Shown piece after piece: positions 1 to 7,349 of a stretch of DNA of 14,368 nucleotides. Made by a program: the position numbers and the translations under genes. The notes below the pieces were generated by a model. The model did no database searches, was not told the DNA's origin, and saw only the letters and a list, made by a program, of their open reading frames with translations. Numbering within the stretch: position 1 is the stretch's first letter; each line of letters opens with the position of its first letter. The stretch is taken from contig HF986026.1 in the NCBI GenBank assembly GCA_000431015.1, positions 1 to 14,368 on the forward strand, read 5' to 3'. This stretch comes from Alistipes sp. CAG:514. GTDB lineage: Bacteria; Bacteroidota; Bacteroidia; Bacteroidales; UBA932.

Positions 1-90
1 GTACGAACCGCACTCCGAAACGTGTTCGGTACAGGAGAAGAGCCTCTGGGGTACAGAACGAATCCAAAGAGAATGCAGGTACAAGGGAGA
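1..90. repeat. GTAC-phased 50-bp repeat, upstream block (cut by window edge)
   Basis: GTAC occurs at positions 1, 29, 51 and 79, giving alternating steps of 28, 22 and 28 nt. This is the same 22/28 (sum 50 nt) phasing as the array at 1101-1350 on the other side of the transposase-like gene, and in the same orientation. The 29-54 segment (GTACAGGAG...CTCTGGGGTAC) resembles the downstream hairpin units. The array probably continues to the left of the window. Confidence 0.75.
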
Positions 91-140
91 CGTAATTATA
101 AGATTAACGATTACAATATTAACTGAGATATTCGACAACT

Positions 141-1049
141 ATGAAGAATTACAATGAAAAGGAAAGAAGTTGCGAGGCAACGTTCTTTAGTGCCAGGCCT
201 TATTGGCACGCTTACACATCAGGGAAAGAGACCCCGATTCTCTTTACAGGCTCTGATGACTTAAGATTTGCGATGAACGTTATAGCTCAGGCTGCGGACA
301 AGTTCCCGGAATTAAGGATTATCGCCTTTGAAGTGATGAACAATCATTTTCATTTCGTGATTTCCGGTAGCGAGTCAGTCATCCAAGCATTCTTTGAGTT
401 TATCCGGAAACGGATTTTCAGATCGGTACCTGGAATCAAGTATGCCAAGTTGACGATAAAGCCTATCAAAGATCTTCAATCTCTGAGAAACAACATCATC
501 TACACAAACAGAAACGGCTACGTGGCGGATCCCAATTACACTCCGTTCAGCTATCCGTGGGGAACAGGAGGTTATTACTTCACACAATTTCCACTGGAAA
601 AAACATATTCAGAGCTCTACACCGGACCAAGACGAAAGATGTTCAGAGGACGTGCACCTAAACTTCCAGGAGACTGGAAAATGATTGATGGCTATATCGC
701 CCCAAAATCCTATTGTACGATCATATTTGGAATGGCGATATTCAGAGATGCGCATCATTATTTTTCTATGGTCAGCAAGAACGTAGAGGCCTACTGCGAA
801 TTGGCCGCCGAGATTGACGATGGAGAGTTTCTTACAGACACTGAACTATTTACACAGGTAACCAAGATTGTAAAGTCCGGCTACGGGCTAAATGCCTTGA
901 AAGATTTAAGCAAGGCTCAGAAGTTGGATCTGGCACGAAAACTCCACTACGACTACCGTTCATCCAACGGGCAGATCCGTCGCACGCTTGGCTTGACACA
1001 GTACGAAGTGGACTCATTGTTTCCCTTAAGCGCAGACAAAAACAAATGA
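141..1049 (+). CDS. REP-associated tyrosine transposase (RAYT)-like, Y1/HUH superfamily
   Basis: This is a 302-residue protein of the IS200/Y1 transposase superfamily, RAYT-like. The HUH metal-binding motif is seen as NNHFHFVI, with H69 and H71. A candidate nucleophilic tyrosine is Y121 in IIYTNRNGYV, corresponding to the YIHxNP region of RAYTs. The C-terminus (about 262-295, LARKLHYDYRSSNGQIRRTL) looks like the helix-turn-helix-like tail seen in many RAYT proteins. Members of the family nick single-stranded hairpin DNA (REP sequences) and are usually single-copy domesticated genes. Here hairpin-forming GTAC repeats flank the gene on both sides, which fits a REPtron arrangement. No IS200-type TnpB partner is present. 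The ATG at 141 is the first start after the upstream repeats. The superfamily is fairly sure; activity and substrate are inferred. Confidence 0.8.
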   Translation: MKNYNEKERSCEATFFSARPYWHAYTSGKETPILFTGSDDLRFAMNVIAQAADKFPELRIIAFEVMNNHFHFVISGSESVIQAFFEFIRKRIFRSVPGIKYAKLTIKPIKDLQSLRNNIIYTNRNGYVADPNYTPFSYPWGTGGYYFTQFPLEKTYSELYTGPRRKMFRGRAPKLPGDWKMIDGYIAPKSYCTIIFGMAIFRDAHHYFSMVSKNVEAYCELAAEIDDGEFLTDTELFTQVTKIVKSGYGLNALKDLSKAQKLDLARKLHYDYRSSNGQIRRTLGLTQYEVDSLFPLSADKNK

Positions 1050-1100
1050 CTGCCATTCGCCTAATATTGTGAGCAGAGTTCGGTTCAAATAAGGTTGATT

Positions 1101-1350
1101 CTCGGCACAAAACGAGGTGAGGGGCACGGTTGGTACACAGGAGGGGCTTCTGAGGTACGGAAAGGGGTGAGGGGCACGGTTGGTACACGGGAGGGGCTTC
1201 TGCGGTACGGAACGGGATCAGGGGCATAGTTGGTACACAGAAGGGGCTTCCGAGGTACGGAACGGGGTGAAGGAAGCGGTTGGTACACCACAATGCATTC
1301 TGGTGTACGAAATGTGTGGAATGAAGGATTTGTACACAAGATGAAACCAG
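1101..1350. repeat. 50-bp tandem repeat array with GTAC hairpins (putative REP/BIME array)
   Basis: About five 50-bp units run 1101-1150, 1151-1200, 1201-1250, 1251-1300 and 1301-1350, the outer ones more diverged. GTAC falls at 1133, 1155, 1183, 1205, 1233, 1255, 1283 and 1305, so steps of 22 and 28 alternate; a last copy at 1332 is one base out of phase. Each GTAC-to-GTAC 26-mer can fold: in 1133-1158 CAGGAG pairs with CTTCTG (one GU) around a GGG loop inside GTAC ends. The 1283-1308 unit has perfect 8-bp arms, GTACACCA and TGGTGTAC. Together with 1051-1100 and 1351-1433 this fills the 384-bp space between the transposase-like gene and yggS; I see no gene there. Confidence 0.85.
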
Positions 1351-1433
1351 AGCGAACCCCGCATGCGGTAGGTGAGACCGGCGTGTGGAGAAAAGGCGAG
1401 GAGGAAAGTGTTAAGAGTGACAGGGCTGAGGGA

Positions 1434-2099
1434 TCAGTACTGTCTCGGGCCGAAGATGGAGGTGCCGATGCGGACTATGGTGGCGCCGTGACGGACGGCG
1501 AGGGGCCAGTCGTGGGACATGCCGATGGAAAGTTCCGTGAAGTCGGTCAGCTGAGGATAACGGGCATCCAAACGCTGCTTGAAGGACTGGATGCGGGCGA
1601 AATCCGACTCCACGACTGTGGTGTCGTCGGTGTTGGTGGCCATGCCCATGAGGCCGTGTATGCGGGCATGGGTGTAGGAACGTCCGGCGGCATATTCATC
1701 AAGGATGGACTCTATCTCCTGCTCGGAGAGGCCGCCCTTGGTGAGTTCGGCACCCAGATGGAGCTCAAGCAGCACATTGACCACACGGGAGTTGACCGAA
1801 GCCCAGTTGTCGATCAGATCCAGAAGGTGACGGGAATCCACGGACTCCACCAGCGAGGCGTACGGAAGGACCAGCTTCAGCTTATTGGTCTGAAGATGGC
1901 CGATGAAATGCCATTCGATGTCCTGCGGCAGCTGGAGAGCCTTCTGGGCGAACTCCTGCGGACGGTTCTCACCGAAACGGCGCTGTCCGGCCTGGTAGGC
2001 TGTCAGTATGTCCTCGAAAGGATGGAATTTGGAAACTGCCACCAGCTTGACTCCTGATGGCAGTTCCTTTTGGATAGCCCTTAGATTCTCTTCTATCAT
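1434..2099 (-). CDS. yggS: YggS/PLPBP family pyridoxal phosphate homeostasis protein
   Basis: This 221-residue protein matches the usual length of the YggS/YBL036C (PLPBP) family. These cytosolic proteins are single-domain TIM barrels like the N-domain of alanine racemase. They bind PLP and affect vitamin B6 and amino-acid homeostasis without a demonstrated enzymatic reaction. Family signatures visible are VAVSKFHP with K24 as the Schiff-base lysine, FGENRPQEF (about 42-50), WHFIGHLQTNK (about 63-73), ELSIGMSHDW (about 189-198) and VRIGTSIFGPR near the C-terminus. It is the last gene of the DUF349-yidC-yggS operon, starting 12 bp after the yidC stop. The start ATG at 2099 gives the normal short N-terminus. 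I see no clear terminator downstream before the GTAC repeat array. Identification is very secure. Confidence 0.95.
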   Translation of the reverse strand: MIEENLRAIQKELPSGVKLVAVSKFHPFEDILTAYQAGQRRFGENRPQEFAQKALQLPQDIEWHFIGHLQTNKLKLVLPYASLVESVDSRHLLDLIDNWASVNSRVVNVLLELHLGAELTKGGLSEQEIESILDEYAAGRSYTHARIHGLMGMATNTDDTTVVESDFARIQSFKQRLDARYPQLTDFTELSIGMSHDWPLAVRHGATIVRIGTSIFGPRQY

Positions 2100-2111
2100 A
2101 TTCGTAAAAAA

Positions 2112-3980
2112 CTAGCGGCGACCCTTCTTCTGCTGCTCCCTCTGCATCTGCGCCTGCATCCTCTGAGCCTCCTCAAGACGCTGCTGCCACTTGCTCTTCG
2201 GCATCTTCTTGCCCTCGGTGGCCTTCAGTTTCGCGCGGATCTCATCAGCATTGACGAACCACTTCCTGATCACCCAGGTCTCAAGCATGGTGATGAGGTT
2301 GGACAGCAGGTAGTAGTAACTCAAGCCTGAGGACAGGCTGTTACAGATGAAGAACATCATGATCGGCATCATCCACACGCTCATGAAGCGCATCGAGGCC
2401 ATCTGAGGATCGTTGGCTCCCGGCTGCGACGCTGTCGTGATCTTCGAATAGAAGAACATGGACACAGCCATCAGCAAGGCGAACAACGAGAGGTGGTCAC
2501 CGATCAGAGGAATCCTCGTCCCGAAGCTGACGATCGAATCGTAGGCGCTCAGGTCGTCGGCCCAAAGGAAGGACTGCTGGCGCAACTCGATGGATGCCGG
2601 GAAGAAACGGAACATAGCCCACAGGATCGGGAACTGGAGAAGCATCGGCAGACATCCGCCCATCGGGCTGATCCCGGCCCTCTTGTAGAGATCCATCTGG
2701 GCCTGCTGCTTCTTGAGCGCGTCCTCCTGCTTAGGGTACTTCTCGTTCAGCTTGTCGATCTCAGGCTTGATGGCCTGCATCTTGGCCGAGGACGAGTAGG
2801 ACTTGTAGGCGAACGGAAGCACGACAATCTTGATGAATATGGTCATCAAGAGGATGATGATACCAAAGTTGGAGATGAACCTGTGGAGGAAGTCGAACAG
2901 CGGGATGATCACGAATCTGGTGAACCAGCCCACGAGCCAACCACCCAATGGAATGATCTTCTCGTACTTCTGGCCATAGGACTTCAAGGTCTTGAAATGG
3001 TTCGGGCCGAAATAGAACTCGAAAGGAACCACGGTCTCGCTATGGCCAGGTTCGAAATCCATCCTCATCCTGGCCTCACCGGTCATCAGGTTGTGGCTCT
3101 CGTCATCCTCAGGGAAATAGTTGAGTGCGAAATCCGCCGAGGCGAACTCCTGAGGAGCCCTCATGATGGCCGAGAAGAACTGCTGCTGGAAGGCGAACCA
3201 AGACACCTTGGCGTCGACACGTTTCTGCGCGCCGCGACCCTTGGCGATGGCCTCAGGCTTCTTCTCGCCGTTGAAATAGTAGTCGAGCTTGGAGTACTGG
3301 ACCTCATTCTTGTAGCCCTTCTCCATCCTCGGCATGGTCACGAAATAGTCCACATCGAACGAGAAGACATTCTTGGGAATGACATTCTCCATACCGACAA
3401 ACGAGAGATAGTTCTTAACTGAATATGATCCCTCCTCGATCGTGTACCTCTGCTCGATGTAGCCGCCGCCGGCGAACGGCAGACGCATGGAAAGCGACGT
3501 GTCCGTCTTCTCGGCGACAGTGAAGATGAAATCGTCCGTGCTGATGCTCTCCCCCGCGTAGATCTGGACATCGTAGCGGCTCATTCCCGGCTTGAAAAGG
3601 TAAAGTTCCTCCCCGCCGTAGGCGCTATAGTCCTTCAATCTTGCTGAATATGGCTGCGCACCCTTCGTGGTGAAGGCCACCTCGAACTTGTCGTTCGACA
3701 AAGTCACGATCTGCTCCTCACCCAAATGGGCAACCTCAAGGAGAGAGTCCTTGTAGATGCTCACCGGAGCGGCGACATGGGCGACCGAGGCCGTGTCTGA
3801 CTTCATCCGAGCCGCTTCCACAGCGGCGATCGAGTCTGCCTGGATCTGCTTTACAAGCGCTATCGAATCCAACTGCGCCTGATAGGCCGCCTGTTTCTGA
3901 TACTGTTTGTTCTGATAGAAGGTAAAGCCAAACAGGAGCAAGCCCATCAGGACGATACCAGTGATAGTGTTCTTATCCAT
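2112..3980 (-). CDS. yidC: Membrane protein insertase YidC (YidC/Oxa1/Alb3 family)
   Basis: YidC inserts and folds inner-membrane proteins, alone or with SecYEG. The 622 residues show the Gram-negative layout. There is an N-terminal membrane anchor (about 5-21), a large periplasmic domain (about 25-350), then the conserved insertase core with membrane segments near 371-391, 441-459, 494-511, 532-548 and 552-571. The cytoplasmic hairpin after the second segment reads SSSAKMQAIKPEIDKLNEKY. The groove charge that is Arg366 in E. coli appears as K384 (FIKIVVLPF). The C-terminus is a basic, Gln-rich tail ending KKGRR, typical of ribosome-contacting tails. It starts 6 bp after the DUF349 gene and precedes yggS by 12 bp, so the three are almost surely co-transcribed. 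Identification is very secure. Confidence 0.97.
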   Translation of the reverse strand: MDKNTITGIVLMGLLLFGFTFYQNKQYQKQAAYQAQLDSIALVKQIQADSIAAVEAARMKSDTASVAHVAAPVSIYKDSLLEVAHLGEEQIVTLSNDKFEVAFTTKGAQPYSARLKDYSAYGGEELYLFKPGMSRYDVQIYAGESISTDDFIFTVAEKTDTSLSMRLPFAGGGYIEQRYTIEEGSYSVKNYLSFVGMENVIPKNVFSFDVDYFVTMPRMEKGYKNEVQYSKLDYYFNGEKKPEAIAKGRGAQKRVDAKVSWFAFQQQFFSAIMRAPQEFASADFALNYFPEDDESHNLMTGEARMRMDFEPGHSETVVPFEFYFGPNHFKTLKSYGQKYEKIIPLGGWLVGWFTRFVIIPLFDFLHRFISNFGIIILLMTIFIKIVVLPFAYKSYSSSAKMQAIKPEIDKLNEKYPKQEDALKKQQAQMDLYKRAGISPMGGCLPMLLQFPILWAMFRFFPASIELRQQSFLWADDLSAYDSIVSFGTRIPLIGDHLSLFALLMAVSMFFYSKITTASQPGANDPQMASMRFMSVWMMPIMMFFICNSLSSGLSYYYLLSNLITMLETWVIRKWFVNADEIRAKLKATEGKKMPKSKWQQRLEEAQRMQAQMQREQQKKGRR

Positions 3981-3986
3981 TCTTGA

Positions 3987-6044
3987 TTACTTCTCTTCTT
4001 CGCTCTCCTCTGCCTTGCGGATCTTTGCCTCAAGATCCTTCAGTTCCTGCTTCGCCGCATCGATCCTCTCCTGCATCTTCTGGATCAGAGGAGCGGAATT
4101 CTTCGATGTCGAGAAGAAACCGATGTTGTTCTCGTAGGTGTCAATGTCCTGCTGGAGCTTATTGTACTGCTGCACAAGACGATCCTTCTCGCTGAGCGGC
4201 TTTCTTGAGCCACCGCCTCTGCCGGCGTTGCCGCCGCCCTGACGCGGACCCCTCGGCGAGAAATCCGGGAACTTAGCCTTCATGGCCTCGGTGTAGGAAG
4301 CCTGTATGGCATCCTTCTCCTTGAACGGCACGAAACCTATGCCCTGCCATCTGTCGGCAAAGGCGCGGGCAGCCTCACGGTCAGCCGCGGCGTCACCTGA
4401 GAGAGCATATTCATTGATCTCCTCGACAAGGGCCTTCTTGGCCTTGAGGTTGCCGTAGAAGTCGTTCTCCGGCTTGGCGTTCTTGTCGCGTTCATTGAAG
4501 AACTCGTCGCACGCGGCGCGGAATCTCTTCCAAAGCTGCTCCGACTTCTTGCGAGGGACGGCGCCGATCTCCTTCCACTGCTTCTGCAGGGCGATCAGAG
4601 CCTCGGTGGTCTTTTTCCACTCCTTGCTGTCCTTAAGCGCCTCGGCCTGCTCGATCAGGGATAGTTTCTTCTCCATGTTCTCATTCATGGAGTCCTTGAA
4701 CTGAGAGTAGTACTCCCTCTTGCGGGTGAAGAAGTTGTCGCACGCGGCGCGGAAGCGGTCGTAGATCTTCTGGTTCTCCTTTCTCGTGGCGAAACCGATC
4801 GTCCTCCAGGTCTTCTGGATCTCCTCGATCTCGGTAGAAAGCGTGTTCCACTCGTTAGATGACTTGACCTCCTTCCCGGCAATGGCCTCGACCTGCTCGC
4901 AGAGTTTGGTCTTCTCGGCAAGGTTCTCCTGCTGCTTCTCCTTCTGACCCTCGAAGTAAGCCTGATACTTCTTGTTTATGACAGCCGTGGCCGCCTTGAA
5001 GCGATCCCAGATGGAATCGCGGAATTCCTTGGCCACAGGCCCGAACTCCTTCCACTGCTCGTGCAGTTTCTGAAGCTCGCGGAAAGCCTCGACGACATTC
5101 TCGTTCTCCGAGAGTTTCTCGGCAGCCTGGCAGAACGCCTCCTTGGCCTCAAGATTCTTCTTGAAATCAAGATCGCGCAGATCCCTGTTGATCTTGACCA
5201 TGTCGTAGAACTTCTCCACATAGAACTGATAGGTGTCGTTCAGATCACGGAACTTCGTGGCGGGAACCGGTCCGATCTCCCTCCAGCGGTTCTGGAGCTC
5301 ACGGAAGGCAGGGAAGGTGGAATTCACATCCTCCTGCTTCTCGACCAGATTCTTCAGATCCTCGATGACAGCCTGCTTCTTCGCGAAGTTATCCTCCCTC
5401 TGGGCGTCCTGCTGACGGTTGTACTCGGCACGCTCCTTCTTATAGTTGGCATAGACACCCTTGAAAGCGGTCTCCATAGCCTCGAACGGGTTGTCCTTGA
5501 CCTCTAAGGTCTGGGTCACAGGAGCGACCTCCTCGACAACATCCTCGCGTGAGGACGGCTCATCGACCTTCGCTCCCAGGCCGGCCTCAGCCTTCTCCTT
5601 TGAAAGCCTCTTGTAGAATGCGGACTTGATGGCCTCAGCCTCCTTGTACCTCTTCATCCTGTCGTCAGCCTGCGAGAGCTTGTCGAACAAGTCTGACAGC
5701 TCGGCAAGGGAAAGATTGCCAAGATCAGCCGGAACCTCTGCCTCCGCAGGAGCCTCGACACCGGATTCAGCCTCGGTCGGAGCCTCGGAACCAGTCTCTG
5801 TCCCGGTCGGAGCCTCGGCAGGAACCTCAACGCCTGATTCAGCCTCGGCCTCGGCAGGAGCCTCGACCGACGCAGCCTCTTTGGCAACCTCCGTCACCTC
5901 CGCCTGCGGGTTTTCCGCCGCGGCATCAACGGCTTCCGCCGCCACTTCCTGCACTTCAGGACTTTCCACATTCTCATTGAGAGCCTTTGGAGCTTCCTCT
6001 ACATCTGAGGTCTTGTTAACCTCAGGAATATTACCTTCACTCAT
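3987..6044 (-). CDS. DUF349 domain protein with five repeats and acidic N-terminal tail
   Basis: This 685-residue protein is probably cytoplasmic; there is no signal peptide or membrane segment. Residues about 1-180 are low complexity, rich in Ala, Glu, Val and Pro, with repeated EAPAEAE-like and SGVE(V/A)PAEA blocks. Then come five DUF349 units centred on the W(K/R)xIG(P/x)VP motif at W254, W331, W413, W490 and W566, about 76-82 residues apart; units 3 and 4 include RFRAACD(N/E)FF. A Gly-rich linker (about 599-615) leads to a C-terminal coiled coil (about 616-683). The family is common in Bacteroidota and poorly characterised; the repeats are predicted helical. It is the first gene of the operon with yidC and yggS, with a TATCTTTG -7 element 33 bp upstream. 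The position beside yidC hints at envelope or translation-linked work, but this is inference. No gene symbol is assigned. Confidence 0.9.
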   Translation of the reverse strand: MSEGNIPEVNKTSDVEEAPKALNENVESPEVQEVAAEAVDAAAENPQAEVTEVAKEAASVEAPAEAEAESGVEVPAEAPTGTETGSEAPTEAESGVEAPAEAEVPADLGNLSLAELSDLFDKLSQADDRMKRYKEAEAIKSAFYKRLSKEKAEAGLGAKVDEPSSREDVVEEVAPVTQTLEVKDNPFEAMETAFKGVYANYKKERAEYNRQQDAQREDNFAKKQAVIEDLKNLVEKQEDVNSTFPAFRELQNRWREIGPVPATKFRDLNDTYQFYVEKFYDMVKINRDLRDLDFKKNLEAKEAFCQAAEKLSENENVVEAFRELQKLHEQWKEFGPVAKEFRDSIWDRFKAATAVINKKYQAYFEGQKEKQQENLAEKTKLCEQVEAIAGKEVKSSNEWNTLSTEIEEIQKTWRTIGFATRKENQKIYDRFRAACDNFFTRKREYYSQFKDSMNENMEKKLSLIEQAEALKDSKEWKKTTEALIALQKQWKEIGAVPRKKSEQLWKRFRAACDEFFNERDKNAKPENDFYGNLKAKKALVEEINEYALSGDAAADREAARAFADRWQGIGFVPFKEKDAIQASYTEAMKAKFPDFSPRGPRQGGGNAGRGGGSRKPLSEKDRLVQQYNKLQQDIDTYENNIGFFSTSKNSAPLIQKMQERIDAAKQELKDLEAKIRKAEESEEEK

Positions 6045-6076
6045 AAAGCAGTTTAATTAAGAGTTCTACTTATCCG

Positions 6077-6084
6077 CAAAGATA
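6077..6084 (-). promoter_or_regulatory. Putative -7 element for the DUF349-yidC-yggS operon
   Basis: The minus strand reads TATCTTTG, an exact TAnnTTTG Bacteroidetes -7 box. Transcription would begin near 6070, leaving a leader of about 26 nt before the ATG. No TTTG -33 box lies at the usual 19-21 nt spacing. It is divergent from the trmD box only 23 bp away. Confidence 0.55.
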
Positions 6085-6107
6085 CCTAAAAAAACAATTA
6101 AAAAGTC

Positions 6108-6115
6108 TATTTTTG
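6108..6115 (+). promoter_or_regulatory. Putative -7 element for trmD
   Basis: TATTTTTG fits TAnnTTTG on the plus strand. The start of transcription would be near 6122 and the leader only about 15 nt before the ATG at 6137. The -33 side has no clear TTTG, so this is a moderate call. It shares the 92-bp intergenic space with the divergent operon promoter. Confidence 0.45.
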
Positions 6116-6136
6116 CAAAAAGCAAACTAATATTCT

Positions 6137-6829
6137 ATGCGTATTGACATTCTTACAGTTGTTCCTGAATTGCTGGAGAGTCCTTTGAGCCACTCCATTG
6201 TGGGAAGGGCCATCAAGAAGGGGCTGGTTGAAATACACGTCCAGAACATCAGAAAATACGGTCTGGGACCGCGTGCGACCGTGGATGACTATTGCTACGG
6301 CGGCGACGCCGGCATGGTCATGATGATCGAGCCGGTGGAGAGAATGATCAAGGAACTAAAGGCTGAAAGGGAATATGACGAAGTCATCTACATGTCTCCC
6401 GACGGCGAGCGTCTGGATCAAGGAATATCCAACGAGCTCTCCCTGAAAAAGAACCTCATCCTGCTGTGCGGTCATTATAAAGGAATAGACCACCGGATCC
6501 GGGAACATCTTGTCACCCGTGAGATCTCGGTCGGGGACTATGTGGTCAGCGGCGGCGAGATCCCGGCGGCACTTCTGGCGGACTCGATCGTCAGGCTGAT
6601 CCCCGGGGCGCTGACGGACGAGACCTCGGCCCTAAGCGACAGCTTCCAGGACGGTCTCCTCTCCCCTCCCGTCTACACCCGCCCCGCCGACTACAAAGGC
6701 TGGAAAGTCCCGGAAGTCCTTCTGAGCGGCAACCCGAAGCTGATCCAGGAATGGCAGGACGAGCAAGCCCTGCAACGCACGAAAGCACTGCGCCCGGAGC
6801 TGTTGGAAAAAGCTGAAAATCAGCGCTAA
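6137..6829 (+). CDS. trmD: tRNA (guanine(37)-N(1))-methyltransferase TrmD
   Basis: TrmD uses S-adenosylmethionine to methylate G37 next to the anticodon in tRNAs reading CNN and some other codons, which prevents +1 frameshifting. The 230 residues are close to the usual 230-250. The SPOUT trefoil-knot motifs are present: YGGDAGMVM (about 54-62), LLCGHYKGIDHR (about 109-120) and SVGDYVVSGGEIPA (about 131-144). The catalytic-site region retains R153 in VRLIPG and D168 in SDSFQDGLL, aligning with R154 and D169 of E. coli. The typical DNA-encoded tail PPVYTRP...VLLSGNP...W follows. It is monocistronic here: rimM, rpsP and rplS, its partners in Proteobacteria, are absent. A strong terminator follows 16 bp after the stop. 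Confidence 0.97.
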   Translation: MRIDILTVVPELLESPLSHSIVGRAIKKGLVEIHVQNIRKYGLGPRATVDDYCYGGDAGMVMMIEPVERMIKELKAEREYDEVIYMSPDGERLDQGISNELSLKKNLILLCGHYKGIDHRIREHLVTREISVGDYVVSGGEIPAALLADSIVRLIPGALTDETSALSDSFQDGLLSPPVYTRPADYKGWKVPEVLLSGNPKLIQEWQDEQALQRTKALRPELLEKAENQR

Positions 6830-6845
6830 AGACCGTTATCGACGT

Positions 6846-6894
6846 AAAACGTTTAAAACTTTTCCCGAAAAAGTCTTGTTTTAAACGTTTTTTT
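6846..6894 (+). terminator. Intrinsic terminator of trmD
   Basis: A perfect 14-bp inverted repeat, AAAACGTTTAAAAC (6846-6859) and GTTTTAAACGTTTT (6878-6891), is followed by a T run to 6894. The loop can add an inner ACTTTT/AAAAGT stem. The A/T-rich stem is nearly symmetric, but no gene on the minus strand needs it. Confidence 0.8.
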
Positions 6895-6905
6895 GTCTAC
6901 ATTTG
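6876..6905 (+). promoter_or_regulatory. Bacteroidetes-type promoter of a small RNA, embedded in the trmD terminator
   Basis: TTG (6876-6878), a 19-nt spacer and TACATTTG (6898-6905) match the -33/-7 pattern. The -33 side lies inside the right arm of the trmD terminator hairpin. The predicted start is about 6912, and the transcript would end at the terminator at 6990-7018. Confidence 0.55.
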
Positions 6906-6911
6906 CATCAG

Positions 6912-7018
6912 AAAAAATGTGAGAGTTTTTCACACTCTAACGACTAAGACCTTCTTTCAAAATAAGGTAATACACTACTAACTAACCGAAAAAAGTCCGC
7001 AGCGATGTGGGCTTTTTT
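6912..7018 (+). ncRNA. Candidate ~107-nt intergenic small RNA
   Basis: The segment has its own promoter-like sequence just upstream and ends at an excellent intrinsic terminator, with no protein gene inside; the one ATG (6917-6919) is followed at once by TGA. Visible helices are TGTGA/TCACA (6918-6922 with 6930-6934), ACCTT/AAGGT (6949-6953 with 6964-6968), and the terminator hairpin. A single-stranded linker, ATACACTACTAACTAACC, precedes the terminator and could be a pairing region. The next plus-strand gene is more than 1.3 kb downstream, so a leader or attenuator role is unlikely. I do not recognise a known family. Ends are predicted, not measured. Confidence 0.5.
6990..7018 (+). terminator. 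Intrinsic terminator with GCGA tetraloop
   Basis: A 12-bp stem (6990-7001 with 7006-7017, two GU pairs) is closed by a GCGA tetraloop of the GNRA type (7002-7005). It has an A run on the 5' side and six T at 7013-7018. It ends the predicted small RNA. Confidence 0.8.
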
Positions 7019-7050
7019 GCTTTCTCCCCCCTAATACAGAAATACAGACC

Positions 7051-7160
7051 GCCCGCAGAGACACCGACGTGACCACGGAAGCGTCTCTCGACACGATTCG
7101 CGCCCGCAGGGTCACCGACGTGACCACGGAAGCGTCTCTTGGCACGATTCGCGCCCGCAG
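7051..7160. repeat. 51-bp tandem repeat, about 2.2 copies
   Basis: GCCCGCAG recurs at 7051, 7102 and 7153, exactly 51 bp apart; the stretch ACCGACGTGACCACGGAAGC is identical in the first two units. The second unit contains a perfect hairpin, GGTCAC/GTGACC (7110-7125). Because 51 is divisible by three, a minus-strand frame over the repeats stays open (83 codons), but it runs into the small-RNA terminator and reads like a shadow, so no gene is called. Confidence 0.85.
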
Positions 7161-7194
7161 GGTTCCTGTTGCGGCCCTTGATGCGGGGTACACG

Positions 7195-7222
7195 AAAAAA
7201 AGGAATGACTAAAAGCCATTCC
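7195..7222 (-). terminator. Intrinsic terminator after tRNA-Glu
   Basis: On the minus strand GGAATG pairs with CATTCC (7217-7222 with 7202-7207), followed by a run of T from the A tract at 7195-7201. It lies 35 bp downstream of the tRNA. Its stem is almost the same sequence as the L31 terminator at 7457-7490. Confidence 0.75.
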
Positions 7223-7257
7223 CTCTTATTCATTAGGCACCGTTTCCGGCACCCTTG

Positions 7258-7329
7258 TACTGGGTAGGAGAATCGAACTCCTATTGCAAGATTGAGAATC
7301 TTGAGTACTAACCGTTATACGAACCCAGC
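7258..7329 (-). tRNA. tRNA-Glu (anticodon CTC)
   Basis: A 72-nt cloverleaf is readable on the minus strand. The acceptor GCTGGGT pairs with ACCCAGT (G1 with U72 as wobble). The anticodon stem is CAAGA/TCTTG with loop TTCTCAA, giving CTC (window 7294-7296), which reads GAG. The T arm is AGGAG-TTCGATT-CTCCT, the discriminator is A, and CCA is not encoded. It has its own promoter at 7350-7380 and terminator at 7195-7222. Confidence 0.95.
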
Positions 7330-7349
7330 GTTCTTTGGTTTTGGGACTG

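Noticed and set aside
1..1350. CRISPR array
   Set aside because: The 50-bp units are tandem with related sequence throughout and no unique spacers; no cas genes are present.
1359..1368. 10-bp palindrome CCGCATGCGG
   Set aside because: Single occurrence without context; likely chance.
1230..2057. 275-codon plus-strand frame over the repeats and yggS
   Set aside because: It is a shadow of the clearly recognised yggS gene on the minus strand; its product is Gly-rich and not protein-like.
2493..3422. 309-codon plus-strand frame inside yidC
   Set aside because: Antisense shadow of yidC, caused by codon bias; no family motifs.
6982..7233. 83-codon minus-strand open frame with 17-residue repeats
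   Set aside because: It is open only because the 51-bp DNA repeat is a multiple of three; it overlaps the tRNA terminator and the small-RNA terminator and matches nothing I know.
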